A stretch of DNA of 64,000 nucleotides from Bradyrhizobiaceae bacterium Ga0074131 (GCA_001464035.1 LNEC01000005.1:1-64000); one strand, 5' to 3'; positions 27,128 to 36,019 are shown, numbered from the stretch's first letter. Notes: a model not told the origin generated them from the sequence alone. Made by a program: numbers and translations.

Positions 27128-27361
27128 ATGTTTCGCAAATTGACTCTCGCCCTCTTCGCCGCTGCGTCTCTCGGCGCAATGGCGCTGGCTCCCACTGCCG
27201 CTTCGGCGGGATGGAAGCATCATCACTACTACCCCCATGGCCATGGCTTGAACTTCATCGTTGGCGGCTACGGCTATGGCGGCGAAGGTTGTTATCGGAC
27301 CCGCCTCGTGCCGACCAAGTTCGGTTACCGCTACCGCATCGTGAACGTCTGCGCCTGGTGA
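27128..27361 (+). CDS. Small exported His/Gly/Tyr-rich protein
   Basis: 77 residues from the ATG at 27128 (MFRKLTLALFAAASLGAMAL), chosen because AGGAG lies eight bases upstream and because it opens with a clean Sec signal peptide cleaved after SASA-like TAASA. The mature part of about 50 residues is short, with a KHHHYYPHGHG cluster, a GGYGYGGEGC segment and two cysteines that could form a disulfide. Small proteins of this shape are frequent in Bradyrhizobium and have no known function; the His cluster could bind metal. An intrinsic terminator follows, so the gene is monocistronic. The two palindromes upstream are candidate control sites. Confidence 0.75.
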   Translation: MFRKLTLALFAAASLGAMALAPTAASAGWKHHHYYPHGHGLNFIVGGYGYGGEGCYRTRLVPTKFGYRYRIVNVCAW

Positions 27362-27388
27362 TCGGAACCTTGGTTTGGTCCAAAAGTG

Positions 27389-27420
27389 CCCGGCCGCCAC
27401 AAGCGGCCGGGTTTCTTGTT
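27389..27420 (+). terminator. Rho-independent terminator
   Basis: CCCGGCCGC (27389-27397) pairs with GCGGCCGGG (27403-27411) around the loop CACAA, followed by TTTCTTGTT. It ends the transcript of the small exported-protein gene. Confidence 0.85.
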
Positions 27421-27667
27421 GTTTGGCGGTTTTCAGCGCCCGTCGCCAAACCGGTAAGATTTGAATGATCGGTATTCGTCCCTGCAAAAGACCACCGAAC
27501 CGGCAAAAAGCGCGAAAGCGCCACGATATCGATCGTTTTTTCTCGAAATCGAGCTGTCGTTTGCGCTATCAAGCGTGCGCCATCCGGCGTATCCTGTGTT
27601 TATCGGGTATGGCGGTGTGCGGGGACCGGCGGCTCGTTAATTGTTTTGATCCCGCGGAGACGACGTG

Positions 27668-27868
27668 ATGGCTAAAGGTACTGTGAAGTGGTTCAACGCG
27701 ACCAAGGGTTTTGGTTTCATTCAGCCTTCGAGCGGCGGCAAGGACGTTTTCGTTCATATTTCGGCGGTCGAGAAGGCCGGCCTTTCCTCGCTCAACGAGG
27801 GACAGACGGTCGAGTACGAAGAGGTTGCCAATCGCGGCAAGACCTCGGCTGAAAACCTCAAGGTTTGA
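27668..27868 (+). CDS. cspA: Cold-shock protein (CspA family)
   Basis: 66 residues, a single OB-fold cold-shock domain. RNP1 is KGFGFIQP and RNP2 is DVFVHISAV; the N-terminus [18 protein letters not shown] is the family norm. It binds single-stranded RNA and DNA and melts mRNA structure. A GTG directly before the ATG (27665) is in frame, but the ATG is preferred; GGAGA lies 11 bases upstream. The 250-base gap between the preceding terminator and the start leaves room for a long 5' leader, common in cold-regulated csp genes, although no defined thermosensor fold was identified. No terminator is evident downstream. Confidence 0.95.
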   Translation: MAKGTVKWFNATKGFGFIQPSSGGKDVFVHISAVEKAGLSSLNEGQTVEYEEVANRGKTSAENLKV

Positions 27869-28019
27869 GGTTACGAGCGCGGTCTCCGACAGCACACTCT
27901 CGGATCTGATCCGGGAGTGGGACTTGCAAGAACATCTCAAAAGAACAGAGTGCAATGGGCAGGAGCGGGCATCGCTCTTGCGCGCATTCGGGCCGGCGCC
28001 GAACGAACTGGCTTGATCC

Positions 28020-28691
28020 TCAATCCTCCTTCACCCATTTTTCGACTGTCATGACGTCCGGTGGCTGCGCGTAGCCGCGCGTCCACATGTCGACGACCCA
28101 CTCGACCCTGGTAGCATGCTCGACCAGCACAGCGGTGTTGTGCGGCGTCTGCAGTACCAGCGCATTGCCCCTGTAATGCGGGTCCCCTACCCTGTGATGT
28201 TTCAGCAGGCCCCATTGCTGCAGCACCAGCAGCAGGCTGGTGGTGTTGCGGGTTGTATCCCAGCAATCGTAATTGTGGCTGTCGTCGAAGTGGCGGAAAT
28301 CCGCCTTGGCGACGCGCCTGCTGGTTCCGATCATCGGCCCCATGCGGCGATCGAACCAGACCACCGCCTTCTGCACCGCCGCCCGTTCGGCCGCGGCCGA
28401 TGCGCGGCCCGCCGCCATGACCTGCGCCAGCGCGCTGCGGTCGCTCGGCGTGAAATCCAGTATATGCCGGCGCCGGCAGACGAAGCCGTAGCAAACCGTC
28501 ATACGCTGCGCCGTGGGAGGAAAGATCGACACCGTGCTGTAGAGCGCTGCGACCGGCGCACTGAGTTCGAGCGCGAGCGCGGGCAACGGAACTGCAATAG
28601 ATGACAAGGCTGCCAGGGACGCGGCAAAACCGCGAAACGACAGGGTCTTGCTCCGCTCGCCAGATCGTTCCCGCCTGCCCATCAGCGCCAT
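28020..28691 (-). CDS. Exported protein of unknown function with a possible Cys-His-Asp triad
   Basis: Up to 223 residues. After a basic N-terminus (RRERSGERSKTL) comes a hydrophobic signal segment ending near LPALALELSAP, so the protein is probably exported. The conserved-looking core contains NYDCWDTTRNTTSLLLVL, HYRGNALVLQTPHNTAVLVE and EWVVDMWTRGYAQPPDV. The order Cys, then His in PHNTAVL, then Asp in VVDMW resembles transglutaminase-like or papain-fold hydrolases; this is an inference, since the sequence does not match the usual GDCxD motif. An internal pair of cysteines (VCYGFVCRRRH) could form a disulfide. It is divergent from putA with 95 bases between. The start could also be the ATG three codons later. 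Confidence 0.7.
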   Translation of the reverse strand: MALMGRRERSGERSKTLSFRGFAASLAALSSIAVPLPALALELSAPVAALYSTVSIFPPTAQRMTVCYGFVCRRRHILDFTPSDRSALAQVMAAGRASAAAERAAVQKAVVWFDRRMGPMIGTSRRVAKADFRHFDDSHNYDCWDTTRNTTSLLLVLQQWGLLKHHRVGDPHYRGNALVLQTPHNTAVLVEHATRVEWVVDMWTRGYAQPPDVMTVEKWVKED

Positions 28692-28786
28692 CGGCCAACC
28701 GAGTAATCCCGTGGAACGTAGCGTACCGGTTTCGCAGTGCCAAGCTCGACGGCATGATAGAATATGGTGGCTCCACTGGGTAAGTC

Positions 28787-31700
28787 ATGACAACCGAATC
28801 CCGACTTCTTCCTTCTTTCCAGGCGACCTACGCAGCCGACGACGGCGCTATCGCCGAACGGCTTCTGGCCACAGCCGGTCTCAGCGCCGAACAGGACGCG
28901 CGGATCGACCGCACGGCGGCGCGCCTGATCGGCGCCATCAGGGCCGATGACGACCGGCTCGGCGGCATCGAGGACATGCTGCGCGAATTCGCGCTCTCCA
29001 CCAAGGAAGGCTTGGCGCTGATGGTGCTGGCGGAAGCGCTGCTGCGCGTGCCGGACGCTCGCACCGCCGACCAGTTCATTGAGGACAAGCTCGGCCAGGG
29101 GGATTTCGTCCATCACGAGACCAGGTCCAGTGCCTTCCTCGTCAACGCTTCCGCCTGGGCGTTGGGAATGTCGGCGCGCGTCATCCAACCCGGCGAAACG
29201 CCGCAAGGCACGATCGGGCGACTGACAAAGCGGCTCGGCGCACCGGCCGTGCGCGCCGCGACACGGCAGGCGATGCGGCTGATGGGCAGCCATTTCGTGC
29301 TCGGCGAAACCATCGAAGCGGCGCTCGAGCGGGCGCATTCGGCCGACGCCAGCCGATACTCTTTCGACATGCTCGGCGAGGGCGCCCGCACCGCCGCCGA
29401 CGCCGGGCGCTATTTCAATTCCTACGCCAGCGCGATCGAAGCTATCGGCCGCACCGCGGATGATCGGCCGCTGCCCGAGCGACCGGGCATCTCGGTCAAA
29501 CTCTCCGCGCTGCATCCGCGTTTCGAAGCGGTAAGCCGGGAGCGGGTGATGACGGAACTGGTGCCGCGGCTGCTCGATCTTGCGCGCCGCGCCAGGGCTT
29601 TAGAGTTGAATTTCACCGTCGATGCCGAGGAAGCCGACCGGCTGGAACTGTCGCTGGAGGTGATCGCCAGAGCCTTCAGCGACGCATCCCTAAAAGGCTG
29701 GGATGGTTTTGGGCTGGCGATCCAGGCCTATCAGAAGCGCGCAGACGCCGTGATCGGCTACTGCGACGAGCTGGCCGGCGCGCTCAACCGGCGGATGATG
29801 CTGCGTCTGGTCAAGGGCGCCTACTGGGACACCGAGATCAAGCGCGCGCAGGAGCGCGGCCTCGACGACTATCCGGTGTTCACCCGCAAGGCGATGACCG
29901 ACCTGAACTACATCGCCTGCGTTCACCAGTTGCTGGCGCGGCGGCCCCGCATCTTCCCGCAATTCGCCACCCACAACGCGCTGACGGTCGCAACGGTTCT
30001 CGAGCTTGCGGGTGGGACAAGCGGATTCGAGTTTCAGCGCCTGCATGGCATGGGCGAGGCGCTGTACGCGCAATTGGGCGCGGATCGTCCCGGCGTTGCC
30101 TGCCGCACCTATGCGCCGGTCGGCACCCACCGCGATCTGCTGGCATATCTGGTGCGACGCCTGCTGGAAAATGGCGCCAATTCGTCTTTCGTGGCGGCCG
30201 CCGCCGACGATACCGTGCCGGTAGCGACGCTGCTGCGGCGGCCGGCCGATATTGTCGGCACCGCCGCCAACGCGCGGCATCCGGACATCCGGTTGCCGCG
30301 CGACCTTTATCAGCCACAACGGCAAAATTCGCGAGGCATCGAATTCGGCGAGCGCGCGCCGTTGAGTGAACTGGTCGCGGCGATCGCCGCGGAAACCATC
30401 CCTGCGGCGGGAAGCATCCTCGATGCGACGCCCGCCGACGCGAACGCGGCGATCGTCGCGGCGCGCGAGGGTTTCAAGGGCTGGGGCCGGACGCCGGCGC
30501 ATCGACGCGCGGCAATCCTCGAACACGCCGCCAACCTGCTGGAGCAGCGGCGAGCGCACTTCATCGCGCTGCTGCAGCGCGAGGGCGGCAAGACTCTCGA
30601 TGATGCACTTTCCGAGGTTCGCGAGGCCGTCGATTTCTGCCGCTACTATGCCGCCGAGGGTCGCAAACTGTTCGGCGATGGCGAGCCGTTGCCCGGGCCG
30701 ACCGGCGAGAGCAACACTCTGCGGCTGCGCGGCCGCGGCGTCTTCCTTGCGATATCGCCGTGGAATTTTCCGCTGGCGATTTTTTTGGGGCAGGTTGCGG
30801 CGGCCCTGATGGCCGGCAATGCGGTGGTGGCAAAGCCCGCCGAGCAGACGCCGCTGACCGCGGCGGCGGCCGTCCGCCTGCTGCACCACGCCGGCGTGCC
30901 CGCATCAGCGCTGCATCTGGTGCCCGGCGACGGCAGCATCGGCGCGGCATTGGTCGCGCACCCTGACGTGGCCGGCGTCGTCTTCACCGGCTCGACCGAG
31001 GTCGCACGATCGATCAACCGGGCGCTGGCCGCCAAGGACGGCCCGATCGTGCCGCTGATCGCGGAAACTGGCGGCATCAATGCGATGATCGTGGACGCGA
31101 CCGCACTGCCCGAGCAGGTTGCCGACGACGTCGTGACCTCGGCGTTCCGCTCCGCCGGCCAGCGCTGCTCGGCGCTGCGCCTGTTGTTCGTTCAGGACGA
31201 TGTCGCCGACCGCATGATCGAGATGATCGCGGGCGCTGCCCGTGAACTTCGGATCGGCGACCCGCGCGACCCTTCCACCCATGTCGGGCCGGTCATCGAC
31301 CTTGAAGCGAAACAGCGCCTCGAGGCGCATATCGCGCGCATGAAGAAACAGGCCCGCCTGCATTTCGCCGGCGCCGCGCCCGACGGCAACTACGTCGCGC
31401 CGCACATCTTCGAGCTCCCGGGCGCCGATCAACTGACCGAAGAAGTATTCGGACCGATCCTGCATGTGGTGCGCTATCCCTCCGACCGGCTCGATCGCGT
31501 GCTGCGGTCGATCGGGCGATCCGGCTACGGGCTGACGCTCGGCATTCACTCGCGCATCGACGATACCATCGAGGCCGTGATCGAGCGGCTCGCGGTCGGC
31601 AACATCTACGTGAATCGCAACATGATCGGCGCCGTGGTCGGCGTGCAGCCGTTCGGCGGCCATGGCCTGTCCGGAACAGGTCCCAAGGCCGGCGGGCCGC

Positions 31701-31792
31701 ATTATTTGGCGCGCTTCGCGACCGAACAGACCGTAACCGTCAACACCGCCGCCGCCGGCGGCAATGCCGCGCTGATGTCGGATGGGGAGTAG
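28787..31792 (+). CDS. putA: Bifunctional proline dehydrogenase/glutamate semialdehyde dehydrogenase
   Basis: 1001 residues, matching the short two-domain PutA (Bradyrhizobium japonicum PutA has 999) and lacking the N-terminal ribbon-helix-helix that lets longer PutAs act as repressors. Residues to about 480 form the FAD-containing PRODH barrel (KLSALHPRFEAV, LVKGAYWDTEIKRAQ, FATHNALTVA, FEFQRLHGMGEALY). Residues from about 510 form the NAD-dependent aldehyde dehydrogenase (SPWNFPLAIFLGQVAAAL, FTGSTEVARSIN, the general base in AETGGINAM, and catalytic C794 in SAGQRCSALR). It converts proline to glutamate with channelling between sites. No regulator gene of the PutR/Lrp type is adjacent. Confidence 0.96.
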   Translation: MTTESRLLPSFQATYAADDGAIAERLLATAGLSAEQDARIDRTAARLIGAIRADDDRLGGIEDMLREFALSTKEGLALMVLAEALLRVPDARTADQFIEDKLGQGDFVHHETRSSAFLVNASAWALGMSARVIQPGETPQGTIGRLTKRLGAPAVRAATRQAMRLMGSHFVLGETIEAALERAHSADASRYSFDMLGEGARTAADAGRYFNSYASAIEAIGRTADDRPLPERPGISVKLSALHPRFEAVSRERVMTELVPRLLDLARRARALELNFTVDAEEADRLELSLEVIARAFSDASLKGWDGFGLAIQAYQKRADAVIGYCDELAGALNRRMMLRLVKGAYWDTEIKRAQERGLDDYPVFTRKAMTDLNYIACVHQLLARRPRIFPQFATHNALTVATVLELAGGTSGFEFQRLHGMGEALYAQLGADRPGVACRTYAPVGTHRDLLAYLVRRLLENGANSSFVAAAADDTVPVATLLRRPADIVGTAANARHPDIRLPRDLYQPQRQNSRGIEFGERAPLSELVAAIAAETIPAAGSILDATPADANAAIVAAREGFKGWGRTPAHRRAAILEHAANLLEQRRAHFIALLQREGGKTLDDALSEVREAVDFCRYYAAEGRKLFGDGEPLPGPTGESNTLRLRGRGVFLAISPWNFPLAIFLGQVAAALMAGNAVVAKPAEQTPLTAAAAVRLLHHAGVPASALHLVPGDGSIGAALVAHPDVAGVVFTGSTEVARSINRALAAKDGPIVPLIAETGGINAMIVDATALPEQVADDVVTSAFRSAGQRCSALRLLFVQDDVADRMIEMIAGAARELRIGDPRDPSTHVGPVIDLEAKQRLEAHIARMKKQARLHFAGAAPDGNYVAPHIFELPGADQLTEEVFGPILHVVRYPSDRLDRVLRSIGRSGYGLTLGIHSRIDDTIEAVIERLAVGNIYVNRNMIGAVVGVQPFGGHGLSGTGPKAGGPHYLARFATEQTVTVNTAAAGGNAALMSDGE

Positions 31793-31942
31793 CGAGCGCG
31801 CGCCGGCTTTCACCCTGCAGGGGCAAGAAAGCCCCGTTGCATCGCAGGGCCAACATGGGTCAAATGGCCTCTCATCCTGTCGTTCGGCAGCGATAATTCC
31901 AGCACGCGGACAAAACCAAGAAAACACGGGAGCGACAGCACT

Positions 31943-33148
31943 ATGGACAAGGGTATCTTCGAGGGCCTCAGGGTTCTGGACTGTGCGAGTTTCATCGCCG
32001 CGCCTGCGGCCGCCACCGTGTTGTCGGATTTCGGCGCCGACGTCATCAAGATCGAGCCGCCGGGCCTCGGCGATCCCTACCGGAACCTGCCGAACCTGCC
32101 GGGATATCCCGCCAGCCAGCACAATTATTCGTGGATGCTGGAGGCCCGCAACAAGAGGAGCCTCGCGCTCGACCTCTCCGGGGCGGAGGGCCAGGCGGTG
32201 CTGCATCGCCTCGCGGCCGAGGCCGACGTCTTCATCACCAATTTTCCGCCGGCGGTGCGCGAACGGCTCGGATTGACCTTTGCCAAACTGGCGCCGCTCA
32301 ACGAACGCCTGATCTATGCGTCCTTCACCGGCTATGGCGAAAAGGGCGAGGAAGCCAACAAGCCCGGTTTCGACAGCAACGCCTATTGGGCGCGTTCCGG
32401 CCTGATGGACCTGGTGCGCGCCGATGAACACACCACACCGGCCCGCTCGATCGCCGGGATGGGCGATCATCCCTGCGCGATGGCGTTTTACGGCGCGATC
32501 GTCACCGCGCTGTACAAGCGCGAGCGCACCGGCAAGGGCTCGCATGTCAGCTCCAACCTGATGGCCAACGGCATCTGGGCCGCCTCGGTGCTGGCGCAGG
32601 CCAAGCTGTGCGGGGCCAAGTTCCAGGAGCGGCGGCCGCGCGAACACGCGCTGAACGCGGTCACCAACCACTATCAATGCAAGGACGGACGCTGGATCAT
32701 CCTGTCGCTGCTCAACGAGGAGAAGCAGTGGCCGGCGCTGGCGCGCTGCATCGGCCGCGACGATCTTGTCGCCGACGAGCGCTTCGCCACCAAGGCCGGA
32801 CGCCACGCGCGGTCGATCGAACTGATCCGGATTTTCGATGAGACCTTTGCCACCAGACCGCTGGCCGAATGGCGCCAGATCCTCGACGGCAACGGCCTGG
32901 TGTTCGGCGTGGTCGGCATCCTCGACGACATTCCAACCGACCAGCAGATGCTGGACAACGAGGTGCTGGTGCCGTTCGAGAACGACACCATGCTGACCAT
33001 CAACAGCCCGATCTGGGTCGACGGCGCCAAAAAGGTGCAGCCGCGCAAGCCGCCCGGGATCGGCGAGCACAGCGACGAGATCCTGCGCAATGCGGGCTAC
33101 GACGAGGCAGCGATCCAGAAGCTGCGGGCGTCGGGCGCGGTGGCGTGA
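31943..33148 (+). CDS. CaiB/BaiF (class III) CoA-transferase
   Basis: 401 residues. Family landmarks: FEGLRVLDCASFIAAPAAAT, LSDFGADVIKIEPPGLGDPYR, NKRSLALDLSGAEGQ, the catalytic aspartate in ADVFITNFPPAVRERLG, YASFTGYGEKGEEANKPGFD, and IAGMGDHPCAMAFYGAIVTA. The length and the HNYSWMLEARNKRS segment place it with the formyl-CoA/carnitine-type enzymes; the CoA donor and acceptor are not known. It is only moderately related to the CoA-transferase at 15.6 kb. The GST gene follows after six bases and is likely in the same operon. The start ATG at 31943 has GGGAGCGAC upstream. Confidence 0.92.
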   Translation: MDKGIFEGLRVLDCASFIAAPAAATVLSDFGADVIKIEPPGLGDPYRNLPNLPGYPASQHNYSWMLEARNKRSLALDLSGAEGQAVLHRLAAEADVFITNFPPAVRERLGLTFAKLAPLNERLIYASFTGYGEKGEEANKPGFDSNAYWARSGLMDLVRADEHTTPARSIAGMGDHPCAMAFYGAIVTALYKRERTGKGSHVSSNLMANGIWAASVLAQAKLCGAKFQERRPREHALNAVTNHYQCKDGRWIILSLLNEEKQWPALARCIGRDDLVADERFATKAGRHARSIELIRIFDETFATRPLAEWRQILDGNGLVFGVVGILDDIPTDQQMLDNEVLVPFENDTMLTINSPIWVDGAKKVQPRKPPGIGEHSDEILRNAGYDEAAIQKLRASGAVA

Positions 33149-33154
33149 TCGCCG

Positions 33155-33799
33155 ATGCCCGCCTATCGGCTGCATTACTTTCCGGAATCGGGCAACAGCT
33201 ACAAGCTGGCGCTGATGCTGACGCTGTGCGGCCAGAGCTTCGAGCCGGTCTGGACCGATTACGGCGGCGGCGTCACGCGGACGCCGGAATGGCGGCGCGA
33301 CATCAACGCGATGGGCGAGATTCCGGTGCTGGAAGTGGACGGCGAACGGCTGACCCAGACCGGGCCGCTGCTGCTGCAACTCGCCGAACGCCATGGCCGA
33401 TTCGGCGCCGAAACGGCGGACGAGAAATTCGAGCTGCTGCGCTGGCTGTTCTGGGACAATCACAAGCTTACCAGCTACATGGCGACCTACCGGTTCATGC
33501 GGACCTTCACGCCGTCGGCTGATCCGCAGGTGCTGAAATATTTCCGCAAGCGGCTCGACGATTTCCTCGACATCCTCGAGCCCCATCTGCAGCGCAACGA
33601 CTTCGCCATCGGCAAGCGGGTCACCGTCGCTGATTTTTCGATGATGGCCTATCTGCACTATCCCGCCGACGAAACCGGATATGATTTCGCGGCGAGCCAC
33701 CCCGCCGTAAAAGCCTGGCTCGATCGCATCGCCGGCCTGCCGGGCTGGCGGCCGGCGTATGATCTGCTGCCCGGCAAGCGGCTGCCGCACTACGCGTAG
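33155..33799 (+). CDS. Glutathione S-transferase family protein
   Basis: 214 residues, thioredoxin-like N-terminal domain and all-helical C-terminal domain. Start MPAYRLHYFPESGNSYKLAL; the glutathione-contacting cis-Pro region is GEIPVLEVDGERLTQTGPLL, and the C-terminal domain holds FAIGKRVTVADFSMMAYL, the standard N-capping ADF motif. The usual catalytic Tyr or Ser position is occupied by S in GNSYK. Six bases separate it from the CoA-transferase gene, suggesting joint expression; GST genes next to CaiB/BaiF genes are frequent in this group, but the joint function is unknown. It ends one base before a convergent small membrane-protein gene. Confidence 0.9.
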   Translation: MPAYRLHYFPESGNSYKLALMLTLCGQSFEPVWTDYGGGVTRTPEWRRDINAMGEIPVLEVDGERLTQTGPLLLQLAERHGRFGAETADEKFELLRWLFWDNHKLTSYMATYRFMRTFTPSADPQVLKYFRKRLDDFLDILEPHLQRNDFAIGKRVTVADFSMMAYLHYPADETGYDFAASHPAVKAWLDRIAGLPGWRPAYDLLPGKRLPHYA

Positions 33800-33800
33800 G

Positions 33801-33965
33801 CTACCTGTTCTGCAACAGCACCCAGCCGACGGCAGCGAGGCCGATCACGACCGCGCCCGCGATCGCCCATACGCTGACCCTGATATCGCCGACCGTCTGC
33901 CGCTCGGCCTCGTTCCCGGCGATCTCGCGATTGCGCGCCTTGTTCTCACTGTCGGGGTCGTTCAC
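33801..33965 (-). CDS. Small single-pass membrane protein, 54 residues
   Basis: A GTG at 33965 preceded by GGGAGAGCAGGCG opens a 54-codon frame that stops one base after the GST gene on the other strand. The product has a charged, polar first half (NDPDSENKARNREIAGNEAE) and one membrane span near the C-terminus (VWAIAGAVVIGLAAVGWVLL) followed by QNR. No family is recognised. The ribosome site and the sharp polar/hydrophobic split support it. The sequence upstream is only 48 bases from the decayed gene copy at 34013, so its promoter may lie inside that remnant. Confidence 0.5.
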   Translation of the reverse strand: MNDPDSENKARNREIAGNEAERQTVGDIRVSVWAIAGAVVIGLAAVGWVLLQNR

Positions 33966-34012
33966 CGCCTGCTCTCCCTCGATCGAGCGACCTCACCGCT
34001 GCAGCGGCGATC

Positions 34013-34322
34013 CTAGCGGCGATCGCTGACAAAGCACATCCCCATCCGCAATGTCTTGCCGCCACCTGACAGGCGGGCCCTCGGCACAGGTCGACGACCT
34101 GAAACTCCTGTCGTTGTCCCTGGCGCTGGCCTTCTGCCTGTAACAATGCGCGCCCAGCCATCGTCACGTTCGGTGGCGGCGGCCTCCATTCAGCCGACGT
34201 TTGAAACCGGCGACCGAGCGGATGTTCGCTGGCGTCACGCCGAAATCAGCGGCTTTCCTGAGGGTTTGAAACGATGCCGCTCTCGCTGAACCCCCACCGA
34301 GTGCGCTGCGGCGCCCTCGCTG
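34013..34322 (-). pseudogene. Decayed partial copy of the C-terminal end of the gene at 37220-38893
   Basis: Reading the plus strand, GACAAAGCACATCCCCATCC at 34028 parallels GACGAAGCACATCCCCATCC at 37231, and the match continues through GGCACAGGTC, AACAATGCGCGCCC, then jumps to GAGCGGATGTTC and CACGCCGAAATCAGCGGC. The copy keeps the final stop region but has lost about 230 internal bases, including the CxxCH motif, and contains frameshifts. It has the same orientation as the intact gene, so the two form direct repeats 3.2 kb apart. Confidence 0.8.
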
Positions 34323-34468
34323 CCAGTATATCCGCATGCCATGAATTTGATTCCGATCAAGCCCGGTACACGAAGACTGACCTAAGCTTCTGTCTGGCGA
34401 GCGAAGGCCTATTGCTTCGTAGCGGCTGGCTTGCCTGTGATGCTGTTCAGGAGCAAAGGAATACGGGA

Positions 34469-34681
34469 ATGCCGAACAATCCGAACGGAAAGAAACCGGC
34501 GAGCACCGATGCGGACGCGCCGGCTGAGCGCGATACCGCCCGGGAGCACGACGGCGGCCTCGAAGCGGTCAAGCCGCATCTGACGGGAATGATCGGAATG
34601 CACATCGATCAGCCTCAAGAGGATGCAGCGACCGGGTCGCCAGGCGCCGATATCGATCGCGATCTGGCCGAGAAGCACTAG
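34469..34681 (+). CDS. Small hydrophilic protein, 70 residues
   Basis: ATG at 34469 with AAGGA nine bases upstream. The product (MPNNPNGKKPASTDADAPAE and on) is highly charged, Asp/Glu/Pro/Ala-rich, without a hydrophobic core except around LTGMIGMHIDQPQ, and is probably disordered. No family is recognised. It stands alone between the decayed gene copy and the zinc-ribbon gene. Coding evidence is the ribosome site and a long open frame; the 65 codons upstream in frame lack a start with a ribosome site. Confidence 0.45.
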   Translation: MPNNPNGKKPASTDADAPAERDTAREHDGGLEAVKPHLTGMIGMHIDQPQEDAATGSPGADIDRDLAEKH

Positions 34682-34816
34682 CGCCGGCCGCTGTTGCGAT
34701 GGCGAGTCAGGATGATGCGCGGCGGTGCAAAAAAAAGGCGTGCGTATCGACGCGCTGTCAACCAAACCGGCTGGTGAACCGCTCCGTCCACGCGGCTCCT
34801 TCAGCTGCTGCTTGGG

Positions 34817-35062
34817 TCAAGCGAGAGTAGCACTTGCCGGAGATGGCGGGACGGGAATGTCGGAATACTTCCGTTCCGGTGGCAAAATGAGTCGAAAGAC
34901 TATCGCCTTCGGTTCTTGCCAAGTTGCCAAAATCCCGCCGCAGCCAACACATTCAACGCGGCCCGGGCTTCCCTTCACCGACGTCGCCTCGGCGACTTCA
35001 TAAGATGCCCTGCAGGACGGGCAATACAGGTCCGATATCTTCACGGCTGCATTCTGCTCCAT
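34817..35062 (-). CDS. Small zinc-ribbon protein
   Basis: 81 residues (MEQNAAVKISDLYCPSCRAS). Two CxxC knuckles, YCPSC near residue 14 and ECVGC near residue 38, are spaced for a four-cysteine zinc ribbon; ILATWQEPKAIVFRLILPP follows. Small two-knuckle proteins with this SYEVAEAT...GSPGRVEC pattern are common in Bradyrhizobium; their role is unknown, though the MJ0042-type zinc-ribbon fold suggests binding of nucleic acid or a protein partner. A related, degraded sequence lies at 35411-35563 on the other strand. A GTG at codon 7 is an alternative start. Confidence 0.65.
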   Translation of the reverse strand: MEQNAAVKISDLYCPSCRASYEVAEATSVKGSPGRVECVGCGGILATWQEPKAIVFRLILPPERKYSDIPVPPSPASATLA

Positions 35063-35410
35063 TTGGTTGCGGGCTCATTGCGCGAAGTCGGTGCAAACGC
35101 AGCGACCCAACGCGGCTGGATAGATGGAAGGCGATCTGCGCCCGTCGACAACACGGCAATACTTGACCAATGGGCGGCGTGGTAATGAGGGTGCAATCTC
35201 GTCGCTGACAGTCGAACCGAACTTGGAGCGCCTGTCTGCGCAAAATTGCTCAGATCGCAACAAATCCTTGATGCTACGTGCCAACTCCCAGACGCTGGCT
35301 GCGACCGGTTTGCCGCGGCGCCGTCGCAGCGTCGATCCGGCGCTTCGCGGGTAGCCGTGCCATCCGATTCCGGGATCGCCGGCGCGTTATTCCCGGCATG
35401 GAGGCTCAAT
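35063..35410. other. Gap with no convincing gene
   Basis: About 350 bases between two divergent zinc-ribbon genes. Open frames in this stretch are short, overlap each other on both strands and lack ribosome sites. I see no terminator, repeat or RNA fold. Confidence 0.4.
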
Positions 35411-35563
35411 ATGGCTGAGAAGTTCAATCCCGTCTGCCTGGCCATGAGAAAGTCCGATGTTGCCTGTCCCACGTGCAAGACCGGCTACCGCGGGATTGAA
35501 ACGGCCCCCAGGGAGTCCCCGGACCGTTGCCGGCGCTTCGACCAACTACTCGAGACTTTCTAA
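35411..35563 (+). CDS. Short zinc-ribbon-like protein, probably degenerate
   Basis: 50 residues (MAEKFNPVCLAMRKSDVACP and on). ACPTCKTGYRGIETAPRESP aligns with the first knuckle and linker of the zinc-ribbon protein at 34817, but the second knuckle is reduced to a single cysteine (DRCRRFDQLLETF), so it could not hold zinc with four cysteines. It is either a decaying paralogue or a divergent member. No strong ribosome site is visible (GGAGGCTCAAT lies upstream of the ATG, at usable spacing). Confidence 0.4.
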   Translation: MAEKFNPVCLAMRKSDVACPTCKTGYRGIETAPRESPDRCRRFDQLLETF

Positions 35564-35707
35564 GGCGCAGTTGAAGTAGCTTTTCGATTCACGGCCAATC
35601 TCAAAGATAAAAGATACTGAATGAAAGAGCAACCCGTCTTCAAGCTGATGCCAGTGACCGGGCCGATCAGACGCGGCTACTTTCAAGACCGAATATGCGA
35701 GAAAGCT

Positions 35708-36019
35708 TTACGGAGGATTGCCTTGCAATGTTCCGGCTAACTCAGCCGCCATGCCGAGTTCCTGAACTAAAAACTCTATCACAGCATCTTGTCCGCCATA
35801 CGCTTCCGCCTTCTGCGGATCCACGTAGATGTCGACCCACCTCACGGCGTCCCGGATTCTTTCTCGATAGCTGCCATCCTCGAAGATGTTCAACAGTCCA
35901 TACACCTCAGATACAAGTTCGGCGTCATCGCGAACGACCAGCCTGCTCATGAGATATCTTATTCGTTCTTCTACTGTCATGTTTGCGCCGTTCATCTCAA
36001 GTAGTAAGCCATACTCCAT
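35708..36019 (-). CDS. Small acidic protein of unknown function
   Basis: 103 residues from the ATG at 36019 (MEYGLLLEMNGANMTVEERI); further in-frame ATGs occur at residues 9 and 14 and any of the three could be the start. The product is mostly helical and acidic (VRDDAELVSEVYGLLNIFED, DAVIEFLVQELGMAAEL) with no membrane segment and no motif I recognise. Its base composition is lower in G+C than the genes around 28-33 kb, as is that of the neighbouring pstB. It lies downstream of pstB on the same strand with 78 bases between, so the two may be cotranscribed. Confidence 0.55.
   Translation of the reverse strand: MEYGLLLEMNGANMTVEERIRYLMSRLVVRDDAELVSEVYGLLNIFEDGSYRERIRDAVRWVDIYVDPQKAEAYGGQDAVIEFLVQELGMAAELAGTLQGNPP

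Noticed and set aside
27510..27545. Small hairpin with a T-run (ACGAT-ATCG-ATCGT-TTTTT) upstream of cspA
   Set aside because: The stem is only five base pairs, and it lies in the probable cspA leader; neither a terminator nor a riboswitch can be supported.
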